Source: Enterococcus lemanii
GTDB lineage: Bacteria; Bacillota; Bacilli; Lactobacillales; Enterococcaceae
DNA length: 60,754 nt
Reading direction: 5' to 3'
Assembly (NCBI RefSeq): GCF_016909125.1
Contig: NZ_JAFBFD010000014.1
Location: forward strand, 1 to 60,754
The position numbers were made by a program, and so were the translations under genes. The notes under the pieces were generated by a model. It had not been told where the DNA came from. It did not search any database and saw nothing but the letters and a program-made list of their open reading frames with translations. Shown one piece after another: positions 28,022 through 38,872 of the stretch; position 1 is the first letter of the stretch; the number at the start of each line of letters is the position of its first letter.

Positions 28022-29650
28022 TTACGTTAATTTTTTTGGTTTTCGTCTTCTCACAACGAATAAGCCTACGAAAAGAAGAAGTCCTAATCCAATAATAGAG
28101 CGTATTTTGGACAATTGAACATCTTTATCACCAGCTTGAGGGAGTTTTTCGATTTTATTATGATTAGAATTCAATGATTGAGACAAAGTTGAATCAAGAG
28201 TTTCATTTGACGAATCTCCCCCAACATCGATTGGTTTATTTGAGTGGTTTGGGTTTTCTGGTTTAACTGACACTTCTGGAGTATTTGAGTTTTCAGAATC
28301 ACCGGGTAACTCTGGTGGTGTTGGAGTTGCCGGTTCGTCTGGAACTTCCGGCGTACTTGGAGTTTCAGAATCTCCGGGTAGCTCCGGTGGTGTTGAACTT
28401 TCTGGTTCGCTTGGCACTTCCGGCGTGCTTGGAGTTTCAGAATCATCAGGTAACTCTGGGAGTGTTGGACTTTCCGGTTCGCTTGGAACTTCTGGCGTAC
28501 TTGGAGTTTCAGAATCTCCGGGTAGCTCCGGTGGTGTTGAACTTTCTGGTTCGCTTGGTGCTTGTGGTCTACTTGGCACTTCAGAATCATCGGGTAGCTC
28601 TGGGAAAACGGGTTCATTGGGGATGGTTGGCAGTTTTCCGGTAAAATTACCAACATAATGTAGCTCAGAGCTTGTGTTTTGGCCATCTAAACGATTCGCA
28701 ATGACTGTACCATTCACTGCACTATAACCAGAAAATTTTAAATTCGTGCTTGGTGCTAAAACGGAACCTATAAGACTAGTTGAATCAAAAACGAACTCTT
28801 TTTTATCTGATTCAAAGACCCATAATATCCGATTGGCTATTTTATTAATATTCGAATAGTTGATCAGTTGATTATTAAGCAGTGTGCTATTTAACTTCAA
28901 TCGATCCCCCTTGACTCGAATAATAATCAAGCTATTTGGATTCGTATCTGTAATACTTAAACTGAATGGTTTTGTCCATTCAGTTAAATCTAATTCAAAG
29001 ATATTCGTATCATTTAAAGTTTCAATTTGGATTGTTCCCCATTCGTTAATCATTTCACCTGTTGTTGGAAACGTCCAAATTTGCTCATTTAAATACTGTA
29101 AATCTTCTTTTGCCTCTTCTAAAAACTTTTGAATTGCTTGTAGTCGGATTAACTCAGTGCCTGAATCAAGGGTTCGTTGAATTTGATTTCCAAGTAACGC
29201 TTCTTCCGTAATAACATCACCATTTTCAATCCTTACTTGGCCACCAATGCCCTGACTACTTAATAAAGCCACATTGAATCGCGGGAGTTTATAATCTAAA
29301 AATTGATTCACAGCAGGAGAAGTGCCTTCTTTAAAAGTAATTGTTTTTATATTTTCAGCCCTCTTTGTTGCAACAGGTCCACCAGTCTCATTAAAATTTA
29401 TGAAACAATCAAATAACAAAGCATTGAAATCATCTGCGCCACCTAAAAGATTTTCTTTTGAAACAGGTGTCCAACTCAAATGATTGGCATGAATCCGTTG
29501 AACGCCATCTTGTCTTGGCAACATTTGCGCTACTTCATTATGAATTTTTATTTCCGCCGCTTCCACGAATGGCGTAAAATTTTGACTACTTACATTGACT
29601 GCTAACAATAAAGAAGCCAATGCTAGGAGCCGTCTTTTTTTGTTTTGCAA
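28022..29650 (-). CDS. Sortase-anchored surface protein with choice-of-anchor A domain
   Basis: A cell-wall protein of 542 residues from TTG at 29650, which follows GAAGGAGG by seven bases. A longer reading from 29716 would hide the signal peptide. The signal peptide (1-31) ends near PFVEA-AE. Residues about 35-330 resemble the choice-of-anchor A domain seen in several Gram-positive surface proteins. A Pro-rich stalk of five 24-residue repeats follows. The end has the sorting motif LPQAG (Ala where most have Thr), a hydrophobic segment and RRRKPKK. Ligand unknown. It is flanked by strong terminators, so it stands alone. Confidence 0.85.
   Translation of the reverse strand: MQNKKRRLLALASLLLAVNVSSQNFTPFVEAAEIKIHNEVAQMLPRQDGVQRIHANHLSWTPVSKENLLGGADDFNALLFDCFINFNETGGPVATKRAENIKTITFKEGTSPAVNQFLDYKLPRFNVALLSSQGIGGQVRIENGDVITEEALLGNQIQRTLDSGTELIRLQAIQKFLEEAKEDLQYLNEQIWTFPTTGEMINEWGTIQIETLNDTNIFELDLTEWTKPFSLSITDTNPNSLIIIRVKGDRLKLNSTLLNNQLINYSNINKIANRILWVFESDKKEFVFDSTSLIGSVLAPSTNLKFSGYSAVNGTVIANRLDGQNTSSELHYVGNFTGKLPTIPNEPVFPELPDDSEVPSRPQAPSEPESSTPPELPGDSETPSTPEVPSEPESPTLPELPDDSETPSTPEVPSEPESSTPPELPGDSETPSTPEVPDEPATPTPPELPGDSENSNTPEVSVKPENPNHSNKPIDVGGDSSNETLDSTLSQSLNSNHNKIEKLPQAGDKDVQLSKIRSIIGLGLLLFVGLFVVRRRKPKKLT
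28244..28603 (-). repeat. Five 72-bp repeats coding a Pro-rich stalk
   Basis: Five in-frame units of 24 codons of the type PELPGDSETPSTPEVPSEPE plus four more residues. Units 2 to 4 are nearly identical; the first and last have drifted. This is a cell-wall-spanning spacer that can change length by recombination. Confidence 0.92.
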
Positions 29651-29778
29651 TAATTTTCCTCCTTCATTTTCTAACAAATACTTTTTCAAAAAATATCCTA
29701 ACAATCGCCTATTCATTTGAAAATAAAAAATAAACGAACTTATCTTTTACTTAAAAATTATTAAATTTCTTAAAAAAA

Positions 29779-29822
29779 AAACCACTCTTTGAAAAGGCGT
29801 TATCCTTTTCAAAGAGTGGTTT
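29779..29822 (-). terminator. Terminator of the yidC-jag unit
   Basis: Nineteen-bp perfect stem, 29779-29797 with 29804-29822, then seven T on the minus strand. It ends transcription just after jag. Confidence 0.9.
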
Positions 29823-29828
29823 CTTCTT

Positions 29829-30563
29829 TTAATAATATTTTTTAGCGGGCTCAACAACTAAGTAACGATAAGGTTCTTCCCCTTCAGAATGGGTTTTAAC
29901 ATAATCTTTTTTACTAAGTGCCGCGTGAATTTGCTTACGTTCAAAAGCAGGCATCGGTTCTAAGAACACTGGGCGACCTGTACGATCAACTTTTTCAGCT
30001 GTTCGCTCAGCCAAGCGTTGTAAAATTGCCTGACGTTTTTCCCGGTAATTTCCTACGTTTACAACAATTGATAAACGGTTTTTAGCAATACGATGAATAT
30101 AAACTTGGGCTAAATATTGTAATGCATTCAATGTTTTGCCATGCTTTCCAATTAAAATTCCTTGTTTTTGTGTATCTAATTGAAAAACAATTAGACCTTC
30201 TTCACGGGTCATCTTAACTAAAGCCGGCGTACCAAGTTCATTGGAAATATTCGTTAAGTAAATCGCTAATTCTTTTAACGCCTCTTCGTCATCTAACTCA
30301 CTTGGTGTTGCTTTTGTTACTTCGATTTCTTGAACAGGTTCCGTGATTTCAATCACTTCTTCAACGATTTCTTCAATCGCTTCTTCAACTGCTTCACTCA
30401 CTGTTAATTCTAACGACACACGCGCATTCTTTTTGCCTATTCCTAAAAAGCCTTTTTTTGCTTCTTCAAGCACTTCAATTGTTACTTGTTCTTTTGTTAC
30501 ACCTAAAGCTCGTAATCCTTGTTGGATTGCAGCTTCTGTTGTTAGTCCTTCATAAATCGGCAT
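29829..30563 (-). CDS. jag: RNA-binding protein Jag (KhpB)
   Basis: A protein of 244 residues with a Jag_N domain (about 1-52, ending GFLGIGKKNARV), an acidic linker (about 55-100), a KH domain (about 100-170, with GILIGKHGKTLNALQYL) and an R3H domain (about 175-240, with EPMPAFERKQIHAAL). In pneumococcus KhpB pairs with KhpA and affects cell elongation and division. It lies 35 bases after yidC, the normal arrangement in Firmicutes. A spoIIIJ-associated role in sporulation does not apply to this non-sporing group. Confidence 0.95.
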   Translation of the reverse strand: MPIYEGLTTEAAIQQGLRALGVTKEQVTIEVLEEAKKGFLGIGKKNARVSLELTVSEAVEEAIEEIVEEVIEITEPVQEIEVTKATPSELDDEEALKELAIYLTNISNELGTPALVKMTREEGLIVFQLDTQKQGILIGKHGKTLNALQYLAQVYIHRIAKNRLSIVVNVGNYREKRQAILQRLAERTAEKVDRTGRPVFLEPMPAFERKQIHAALSKKDYVKTHSEGEEPYRYLVVEPAKKYY

Positions 30564-30597
30564 CTCATTGACCCCTCTCTAACTTTTTCTTAGTAAA

Positions 30598-31422
30598 TTA
30601 TTTTTTACGTTTTTTCTTAGGATTTTGTGCTTTTTTCAATGCTTTTTCTTTTTCACGTTCGATTTTAGCTAATTCTTCTCGCTCTTTCATAATCTTAAAT
30701 GGATTATTAATTAAGAGTGTCTGGCCAACTTGAAAGGCATTTGAAATTACCCAGTATAAAGATAAAGCACTTGGTAAGTTAATCGCCATCACTAAAATCA
30801 TTACTGGCATTACATAATTCATCACTTTTAAGCTCGCATTGGCTTCCACTTGACTCATACTTGATAAATAAGTACTTAAGAAAGTAAAAATAGCAGCTAA
30901 AATCGGTAAAATAAAGTAAGGATCTGGCTCCCCTAAAACTTTTAGCCATAAAAAGCTACCTTCTCTTAATTCAGGTACACGTGAAATTGCTTGGTAAATG
31001 GCCATTAAAATGGGCATTTGAACAAGTAACGGTAAACAACCCGCATAAGGATTAACACCATATTCTGCATAAAGTTTTTGCTGTGCTTCACGTAATTGTT
31101 GTTGTGTCGCTTGGTCTTTTGCCGAATATTGTTGTTGTAATTCTTTTACTTTTGGTTGTAATTCTTGTGTTTTACGCATACTTTTTGTTTGATAATGCAT
31201 AAGAGGCAATAAAATAATCCGAATAATTAAAGTAAATAGGATAATGCCGATCCCACGGCTGCCACTAATGGATAACCATTTGACTGCTTGCGCAAAACTA
31301 TAAACAATTCTTTCCCAAACTCCTGTACTCGAAGCAGTAATTTCTCCTGTCCCACAGGCTGATAAGACAACTACGAAAAAGAGCATCAGAGTCATCAGTA
31401 GTAGACGCTTTCTTTTTTTCAC
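30598..31422 (-). CDS. yidC: Membrane protein insertase YidC1
   Basis: A 274-residue insertase of the Oxa1/YidC/Alb3 family. The N-terminus is a lipoprotein signal with lipobox LSACG (Cys about 23). Five membrane segments follow, including the charged groove region with the conserved Arg (GIILFTLIIRIILLPL). The C-terminus is a long basic tail (KKAQNPKKKRKK) that contacts the ribosome. It sits between rnpA and jag as usual. Lactobacillales commonly carry two YidC forms; this position is that of YidC1 (SpoIIIJ type). Confidence 0.96.
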   Translation of the reverse strand: MKKRKRLLLMTLMLFFVVVLSACGTGEITASSTGVWERIVYSFAQAVKWLSISGSRGIGIILFTLIIRIILLPLMHYQTKSMRKTQELQPKVKELQQQYSAKDQATQQQLREAQQKLYAEYGVNPYAGCLPLLVQMPILMAIYQAISRVPELREGSFLWLKVLGEPDPYFILPILAAIFTFLSTYLSSMSQVEANASLKVMNYVMPVMILVMAINLPSALSLYWVISNAFQVGQTLLINNPFKIMKEREELAKIEREKEKALKKAQNPKKKRKK

Positions 31423-31447
31423 AAAAATAATTCCCTTCTATTTCTTA

Positions 31448-31786
31448 TTATTTTAATATTTTCGCTAAATTCAACACATGACGCAAATTCGCTTCAACTT
31501 CTTGAGACGACAAATGAGCCACGCTTGGCCGCGCAATGAGAATAAAATCATATTCTGCTTGAATTTGATCTTTTAAATGATACAGACTACTACGAATCTT
31601 ACGCTTCACCTCATTACGTTTGACCGCATTGCCGACTTTTTTACCAACAGAAATTCCTACCCGAAAATGACTTTGCCCTGTCTTAGGTAAGATATAAATG
31701 ATAAAATTTCGATTCGCCGTCGATTTGCCGGTCTCAAAAACCTTCTGAAATTCCTTCTCTTTCTTTACCCGGTATGACTTTCTCAT
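31448..31786 (-). CDS. rnpA: Ribonuclease P protein component
   Basis: A small basic protein of 112 residues that assists the RNase P RNA in maturing tRNA 5' ends. The RNR-type signature appears as [15 protein letters not shown]. It lies between rpmH and yidC. The ribosome site GAAGGA is rather far (14 bases) from the ATG, but no other start fits. A terminator separates it from rpmH, and an extended -10 (TGGTATGAT) upstream may give its own transcription. Confidence 0.95.
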   Translation of the reverse strand: MRKSYRVKKEKEFQKVFETGKSTANRNFIIYILPKTGQSHFRVGISVGKKVGNAVKRNEVKRKIRSSLYHLKDQIQAEYDFILIARPSVAHLSSQEVEANLRHVLNLAKILK

Positions 31787-31880
31787 CGTCTTGCATCCGT
31801 TCCTTCTTTTTTATTACTCACCTAACAATCATACCATAATTTAAAGTCAGGTTTCACCTTTTAAGCTAAAAAAGTGTATA

Positions 31881-31907
31881 AAAAAAACCACTGATTTGCA
31901 GTGGTTT
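31881..31907 (-). terminator. Terminator directly after rpmH
   Basis: Nine-bp stem AAACCACTG (31885-31893) with CAGTGGTTT (31899-31907), then eight or so T on the minus strand. The stem overlaps the rpmH stop codon. Probably partial, giving more L34 than RNase P protein. Confidence 0.8.
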
Positions 31908-32040
31908 ATGCAGAAAGAACCTTTCTGCCTTTAAGACGACGACTTGCGATTACGCGACGTCCATTTTTTGTACTCATACGTTTACGGAAACCGTGAACTT
32001 TTGAATGTTTGCGCTTATTTGGTTGGTATGTTCTTTTCAT
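31906..32040 (-). CDS. rpmH: Ribosomal protein L34
   Basis: A 44-residue, very basic large-subunit protein. It reads [14 protein letters not shown] at the start, then [14 protein letters not shown], and ends KGRKVLSA, the standard bacterial L34. The ATG at 32040 follows GGAGG. It lies at the conserved place next to the origin, divergent from dnaA. Its promoter is strong and consensus-like. Confidence 0.97.
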   Translation of the reverse strand: MKRTYQPNKRKHSKVHGFRKRMSTKNGRRVIASRRLKGRKVLSA

Positions 32041-32093
32041 TCTTTCCACCTCCAAAAAGGGATTGCTATCGATACTTTACGACATACCTTGAC

Positions 32094-32123
32094 ATTATAA
32101 CTAAGACTTACCTACTTTGTCAA
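32094..32123 (-). promoter_or_regulatory. rpmH promoter
   Basis: On the minus strand, consensus TTGACA (32118-32123), 18 bp, consensus TATAAT (32094-32099). Confidence 0.75.
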
Positions 32124-32313
32124 TCAAAAAATCAAGTAATCTCTTGACTTGCGATTACTTTTAAGACTAAATCCCCTTTTTTCTGATCTTATTTCTCCAA
32201 TCTAGCTCTTTTTTTGCATCGTTTTTTAATTCGTAACTTTTTTAGCAACTTAGCTTCCGCTCACCCAAAAATGAGAAAAAAAGAAAACTTTCGAGTTTGG
32301 TCTCATTTTTTTG

Positions 32314-32650
32314 TTATCCACAATTCAAAAAAAAGAAGAAAATAAATTTGTGGATGACTTTTTTTTATAAATTTTTATCCGCAGAGTTTTCTGGTAGTTA
32401 TCCACAAATCAACAAGCTTAAATAACTTATCCACATGCGTTTCCCCTCCTGTTCATAAGTCGAAAAAACCTAGTTAGATCAAGCGCTGTTTTCCCCTAAC
32501 TCCTGTGCATAACTATTCATCGAGCAAAGTTATGCACATTGCATTTTTGGTTGTTGATAACTTTTTATCACATTGTGGATTTTCATTTCTATTCTTATGC
32601 ACATTGTGGAAAAAAATGATTTATTTGCTTTTTTTCTCTTTATTCTGTGG
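32314..32650. other. oriC, upstream DnaA-box cluster
   Basis: Perfect TTATCCACA boxes at 32314-32322, 32398-32406 and 32427-32435. One-mismatch boxes include TTATCCGCA (32375-32383), TTATGCACA (32530-32538 and 32595-32603) and the inverted TGTGGATGA (32349-32357). They fill the gap between rpmH and dnaA, the usual incA-type half of a bipartite Firmicute origin, and probably also autoregulate dnaA. Confidence 0.9.
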
Positions 32651-32716
32651 AAAACTTTTATGATTCATGCTATTTTAGTAGTATCTATCTTTATCTACTT
32701 TTACAGGAGGATTATT

Positions 32717-34051
32717 ATGCCATCTCTTGAAACCATTTGGAGAGAATTACAAGACAGTTATCGTAAAGAGATGAATCCAGTGAGCTACACGACTTGGATT
32801 GAGCCTGCAAAGCTTCTCTCTTTTCAAAATAACCAATTAATGATTGAAGTGCCTACCGTTGTGCAAAAAGACTATTGGGAAAAACATTTAGCTAGTAAAA
32901 TCTTAGAAACCTTCTATATGATGTCCGGTGCTGAAGTTTTACCAATTTTTGTTACCCCCGATGAAGTCCCTACTTTACCAACAATTGAAGAAGGCACACC
33001 GGATGCGACCGAAACAACGCGCAACAAAAATTCTGTTTTGAATTCAAAATATACATTTGATACCTTTGTTATTGGAAAAGGCAACCAAATGGCCCATGCA
33101 GCCGCTTTAGTTGTCGCTGAAGACCCAGGATCCATTTACAATCCTCTTTTCTTTTATGGAGGAGTCGGTCTAGGAAAAACACACTTAATGCACGCAATTG
33201 GCCACCAAATGTTGCTTAAACGGCCAAATGCCAAAATTAAATACGTCAGTAGTGAAAACTTTACGAACGAATTTATTACTTCCATTCAAAAAAACAAAAT
33301 GGAAGACTTTCGAAATGAGTATCGAACGGTCGATTTATTATTAGTTGATGATATTCAGTTTTTAGTGAATAAAGAAGGAACGCAAGAAGAATTCTTTAAC
33401 ACATTTGAAGAGCTCTATCGTAATAATAAACAAATTGTCTTAACCAGTGATCGTTTACCAAACGAAATTCCGACCTTGCCACAACGGCTTGTTTCTCGTT
33501 TTGCTTGGGGACTTTCCGTTGATATTACGCCGCCAGACTTAGAAACACGAACAGCTATTTTACGAAAAAAAGCCGAAGCCGAGAATCTAGAAATTCCAGA
33601 TGATACTTTAAGTTATATCGCTGGGCAAATTGACTCAAATATTCGAGAATTAGAAGGCGCGCTCGTTCGAGTTCAAGCTTTTGCCGCCATTCAAAGTGCA
33701 GACATTACAACAAGTTTAGCAGCAGAGGCACTAAAAGCCTTAAAAGCGAGCCATCACCTCAGTCAAGTTTCAATTTTGCATATCCAAGAAGAAGTCGCTA
33801 AATATTATCACTTGCAGGTAAAAGACTTAAAAGGAAAAAAACGTGTAAAAAACATTGTTGTACCACGCCAAATTGCCATGTACTTATCGAGAGAACTCAC
33901 GGATAATTCACTCCCTAAAATTGGGGCAGAATTTGGCGGAAAAGATCACACAACCGTTATTCATGCGCATGAAAAAATTCAACAATTACTAAAACACGAT
34001 GTCATTATTCAAAATGAAATATCAGAACTAAAAGAAATCATTTTTAACTAG
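32717..34051 (+). CDS. dnaA: Chromosomal replication initiator DnaA
   Basis: An AAA+ initiator of 444 residues. Domain I spans about 1-80. The AAA+ domain has Walker A GGVGLGKTHLMHA, Walker B LLVDDIQFL and the sensor and arginine-finger regions. The C-terminal DNA-binding domain carries the signature GGKDHTTVIHAHEKI. The ATG at 32717 follows AGGAGG by six bases; in-frame codons back to 32573 run through DnaA boxes and are not coding. DnaA boxes on both sides mark the origin and suggest autoregulation. It is followed by dnaN after the second half of oriC. Confidence 0.97.
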   Translation: MPSLETIWRELQDSYRKEMNPVSYTTWIEPAKLLSFQNNQLMIEVPTVVQKDYWEKHLASKILETFYMMSGAEVLPIFVTPDEVPTLPTIEEGTPDATETTRNKNSVLNSKYTFDTFVIGKGNQMAHAAALVVAEDPGSIYNPLFFYGGVGLGKTHLMHAIGHQMLLKRPNAKIKYVSSENFTNEFITSIQKNKMEDFRNEYRTVDLLLVDDIQFLVNKEGTQEEFFNTFEELYRNNKQIVLTSDRLPNEIPTLPQRLVSRFAWGLSVDITPPDLETRTAILRKKAEAENLEIPDDTLSYIAGQIDSNIRELEGALVRVQAFAAIQSADITTSLAAEALKALKASHHLSQVSILHIQEEVAKYYHLQVKDLKGKKRVKNIVVPRQIAMYLSRELTDNSLPKIGAEFGGKDHTTVIHAHEKIQQLLKHDVIIQNEISELKEIIFN

Positions 34052-34057
34052 TGTGGA

Positions 34058-34190
34058 AAAGTCTCAAAAAAGAATAAAAGTTTTCCACAAGTTATTCACA
34101 AGTGGAAAACTTTATTTAATTGGCTTTCTCTAATCTTATCCACAGAACTAACAGCCCTACTACTACTACTATTTTTTATTTACTAATAAT
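34058..34190. other. oriC unwinding half with DnaA-trio
   Basis: Between dnaA and dnaN lie several DnaA-box-like TTTTCCACAA / TTGTGGAAAA sequences and a perfect TTATCCACA (34136-34144). A short GC-richer spacer follows, then CCCTACTACTACTACTATT (34155-34173) and an AT-rich tract. This is the order of the B. subtilis basal unwinding system: box, spacer, DnaA-trio repeats, AT-rich duplex. It is most likely where strands first open. Confidence 0.85.
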
Positions 34191-34211
34191 AAAAGAAAAA
34201 GGAGACCCTAT

Positions 34212-35345
34212 ATGAAACTAACAATGAATCGTAATCTTTTTATTCAAGAATTACAAAAAGTCCAACGAGCAATTTCATCTAAAACCACCATGCCTATTTT
34301 AACAGGGGTAAAAATTGAATTATCTCAAAAAGGATTGACCTTAACAGGTAGTAACGCTGATATTTCAATTGAAACCTTTTTAAATGTTGAAAATGAACAA
34401 GCACAAATGCAAATTGAAAAAACAGGAGCGATTATTTTACAAGCTCGCTTTTTTAGTGAAGTCATGCGTCGTTTACCAGAAGATGACTTTACTTTAGAAG
34501 TAGTCGAAAATAATCAAGTAGCAATCACTTCTGGTAAAGCGAACTTTATGGTTAATGGACTAGATGCGGATGATTACCCACATTTACCAGTAATCGAAAC
34601 AGCAAACCAAATTCAAATTCCAGTGCACGTTTTAAATAAATTAATTAGCGAAACTGTTTTTTCCGTTTCCCAACATGAAAGCCGTCCGATTTTAACAGGT
34701 GTTCATTTTGTTTTAAAAAACCAAGTCTTACTAGCAGTCGCTACGGATTCACACCGTTTGAGTCAAAGAAAAATCCCATTAGAAAACACGGATGATCAAT
34801 TTGATATTGTTATTCCTGGGAAAAGCTTAATTGAACTTTCTCGTTCTTATGGTGATGACGAAGAAGCAGTCATCTCAATTCGGATGATGGATAATCAAGT
34901 GCTTTTTGAAACGCAAAATATGAAATTTTATTCGCGCTTATTAGAAGGGACGTATCCAGATACGGATCGTTTAATCCCGACGAACTTTAATACGACCATT
35001 GAGTTTGAAGTTAAGAAATTATTAGCAGCAATCGATCGGGCCTCTTTATTGTCCCACGAAGGCCGGAATAATATTGTTCGTTTACATATTGCTGACGATG
35101 GGGTTATTTTATACGGAAACTCGCCAGAAATTGGGAAAGTCGAAGAGAGTTTGAGTTATACACAAGTAACGGGTGAACCACTTGATATTTCTTTTAACCC
35201 AGACTATATGAAAGCTGCCTTAAGAGCATTTGGTGATACGTCGATTCACATTCATTTTATTTCGGCCATTCGTCCCTTTATTTTGGAACCATCTGAAGGT
35301 CAAGGAGAATTTGTTCAACTAATTACTCCTGTTCGCACGAATTAA
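34212..35345 (+). CDS. dnaN: DNA polymerase III sliding clamp (beta subunit)
   Basis: A ring-forming clamp of 377 residues with three repeated clamp folds. It tethers the replicative polymerases, MutS, DnaA regulators and others to DNA. Recognised by MNRNLFIQELQKVQRAIS at the start, SRPILTGVHF in the middle and the end QLITPVRTN. The start follows AAGGAG. Position between oriC and yaaA-recF is canonical. A terminator follows, so it is separated from yaaA. Confidence 0.96.
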   Translation: MKLTMNRNLFIQELQKVQRAISSKTTMPILTGVKIELSQKGLTLTGSNADISIETFLNVENEQAQMQIEKTGAIILQARFFSEVMRRLPEDDFTLEVVENNQVAITSGKANFMVNGLDADDYPHLPVIETANQIQIPVHVLNKLISETVFSVSQHESRPILTGVHFVLKNQVLLAVATDSHRLSQRKIPLENTDDQFDIVIPGKSLIELSRSYGDDEEAVISIRMMDNQVLFETQNMKFYSRLLEGTYPDTDRLIPTNFNTTIEFEVKKLLAAIDRASLLSHEGRNNIVRLHIADDGVILYGNSPEIGKVEESLSYTQVTGEPLDISFNPDYMKAALRAFGDTSIHIHFISAIRPFILEPSEGQGEFVQLITPVRTN

Positions 35346-35394
35346 TTTTTCAAACCTTTGAAAATGTATGAAAAAAACAACAGAAAACAAAAAA

Positions 35395-35428
35395 ACGGCT
35401 TAAAAGCGATTCTAAGCCGTTTTTTTTG
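35395..35428 (+). terminator. dnaN terminator
   Basis: Stem ACGGCTTA (35395-35402) with TAAGCCGT (35413-35420), then eight T. Confidence 0.85.
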
Positions 35429-35491
35429 TTTTGAGTAATAAACGTCGATTTTGAGTTGAAGTGGTTAAAAGGCAAAAATATATGGATAAAT

Positions 35492-35520
35492 TTGTTTTAT
35501 TCACTTTAAAAGAGTATAAT
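35492..35520 (+). promoter_or_regulatory. yaaA-recF-gyrBA promoter
   Basis: TTGTTT (35492-35497), 17 bp, consensus TATAAT (35515-35520). It lies after the dnaN terminator and would drive yaaA, recF, gyrB and gyrA. Confidence 0.7.
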
Positions 35521-35555
35521 AAGCACATGTAGTTCATGAAGAATTGAGGGAAAAA

Positions 35556-35795
35556 ATGAAAACAAAAATTTACCTAAAATCGGAATATATGACACTTGGG
35601 CAAATGTTAAAAGAAGCAACGATTATTAGTAGTGGTGGGCAAGCCAAATGGTTTTTAGCTGAAAATACCGTCTTCGTGGATGGGGAACCAGAAAATCGTC
35701 GCGGAAGAAAGTTATACGCTGGCATGATGATTGAAGTACCTGGGGAGGGTACTTTCTTTATGGAACAACAGGGTCAAATCGATGAGATTAAATGA
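35556..35795 (+). CDS. yaaA: S4-domain protein YaaA
   Basis: A small S4 RNA-binding protein of 79 residues from the ATG at 35556, five bases after GAGGG; a TTG at 35544 is in frame but overlaps that site. The S4 core reads LGQMLKEATIISSGGQAKWFL and VFVDGEPENRRGRKL. The family lies between dnaN and recF in most Firmicutes and has been linked to ribosome assembly. It overlaps recF by 14 bases. Confidence 0.92.
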   Translation: MKTKIYLKSEYMTLGQMLKEATIISSGGQAKWFLAENTVFVDGEPENRRGRKLYAGMMIEVPGEGTFFMEQQGQIDEIK

Positions 35796-36903
35796 GCTTC
35801 AAGTACAGCATTTTCGTAACTATGAAGCCGCTCATTTAACTTTTAAAAAAAATCTAATTATTTTTCTTGGTGAAAATGCACAAGGGAAGACGAATTTACT
35901 AGAAAGTATTTTTGTTCTAGCAATGACCAGGAGCCATCGCACAACACATGAACAAGAATTAATTGGATGGGAACAAGAATATGCGTATATAAAAGGAATG
36001 GTCCAAAAAAAACATTCCACGCTTCCTTTAGAACTTTTTTTGACTAAAAAAGGACGTAAAACAAAAGTTAATCATATTGAGCAAAAAAAATTAAGTAGTT
36101 ATATTGGACAATTAAATGTGATTTTATTTGCACCAGAAGATTTATCTTTAGTAAAAGGTAGCCCGCAGATTCGCAGGCGTTTTTTAGATATGGAAATTGG
36201 TCAAATGAACCCAGTTTATTTATATGATTTAGTCCAATATCAAAAAGTACTCAAACAACGCAATCAATATTTAAAACAATTAGCGGAAAAAAAACAAACA
36301 GACGAGCTGTACTTAGATGTTTTAACGGAACAATTAATTGAATTTGGTAGTAAAATTTTACTGGCTCGTCAAATTTTTATTAAACGCTTAGAATATTGGG
36401 CGAACCAACTTCATCAAGTGATTAGTCAAGGAAAAGAAGTATTGGAACTTGAATATGTATCCAGTTTTTTGCTTCCTGAAGCATTAACGTTGCCACAAAT
36501 GCAACAACAATTTGCTGAACAAATTGAAAAAAACAAAGAAAAAGAACGCTTTCGTCAAATGACCGTAGTTGGGCCGCATCGGGATGATATTGTTTTTTTA
36601 ATCAATCAAAAAAACGTCCAAACATTTGGCTCGCAAGGACAACAGCGTACGACGGCTTTAAGTGTACGCCTAGCTGAAATTGATTTAATTTATGAAGTAA
36701 CAGGAGAATATCCGATTTTATTACTTGATGATGTCATGAGTGAGTTAGATGACTCAAGACAGCTTCATTTACTAAAAACAATTGAAAATAAAGTGCAAAC
36801 ATTTATAACAACGACGACACTCGAGCATTTAAAAGAAAAAATGACCGTTGAACCAGAAATTTATTACGTTCAAAATGGATCAATCAAAGGAGAGAAGAAC
36901 TAG
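35782..36903 (+). CDS. recF: DNA replication and repair protein RecF
   Basis: An SMC-like ATPase of 373 residues that helps load RecA at gaps. Walker A is FLGENAQGKTNLLE, the signature region is FGSQGQQRTTALSVRLAE and Walker B is LLLDDVMSELD. The ATG at 35782 gives MRLNELQVQHFRNYE, the classic RecF start. Longer in-frame readings reach into yaaA and are rejected. It ends exactly where gyrB begins, so the two are coupled. Confidence 0.95.
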   Translation: MRLNELQVQHFRNYEAAHLTFKKNLIIFLGENAQGKTNLLESIFVLAMTRSHRTTHEQELIGWEQEYAYIKGMVQKKHSTLPLELFLTKKGRKTKVNHIEQKKLSSYIGQLNVILFAPEDLSLVKGSPQIRRRFLDMEIGQMNPVYLYDLVQYQKVLKQRNQYLKQLAEKKQTDELYLDVLTEQLIEFGSKILLARQIFIKRLEYWANQLHQVISQGKEVLELEYVSSFLLPEALTLPQMQQQFAEQIEKNKEKERFRQMTVVGPHRDDIVFLINQKNVQTFGSQGQQRTTALSVRLAEIDLIYEVTGEYPILLLDDVMSELDDSRQLHLLKTIENKVQTFITTTTLEHLKEKMTVEPEIYYVQNGSIKGEKN

Positions 36904-38853
<1,950 letters not shown>

Positions 38854-38872
38854 TCGTTAAGGAGGTAAGAAC

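Noticed and set aside
28171-28686. Long open frames on both strands over the Pro-rich repeats of the surface protein
   Set aside because: They are other-frame shadows of a 72-bp coding repeat.
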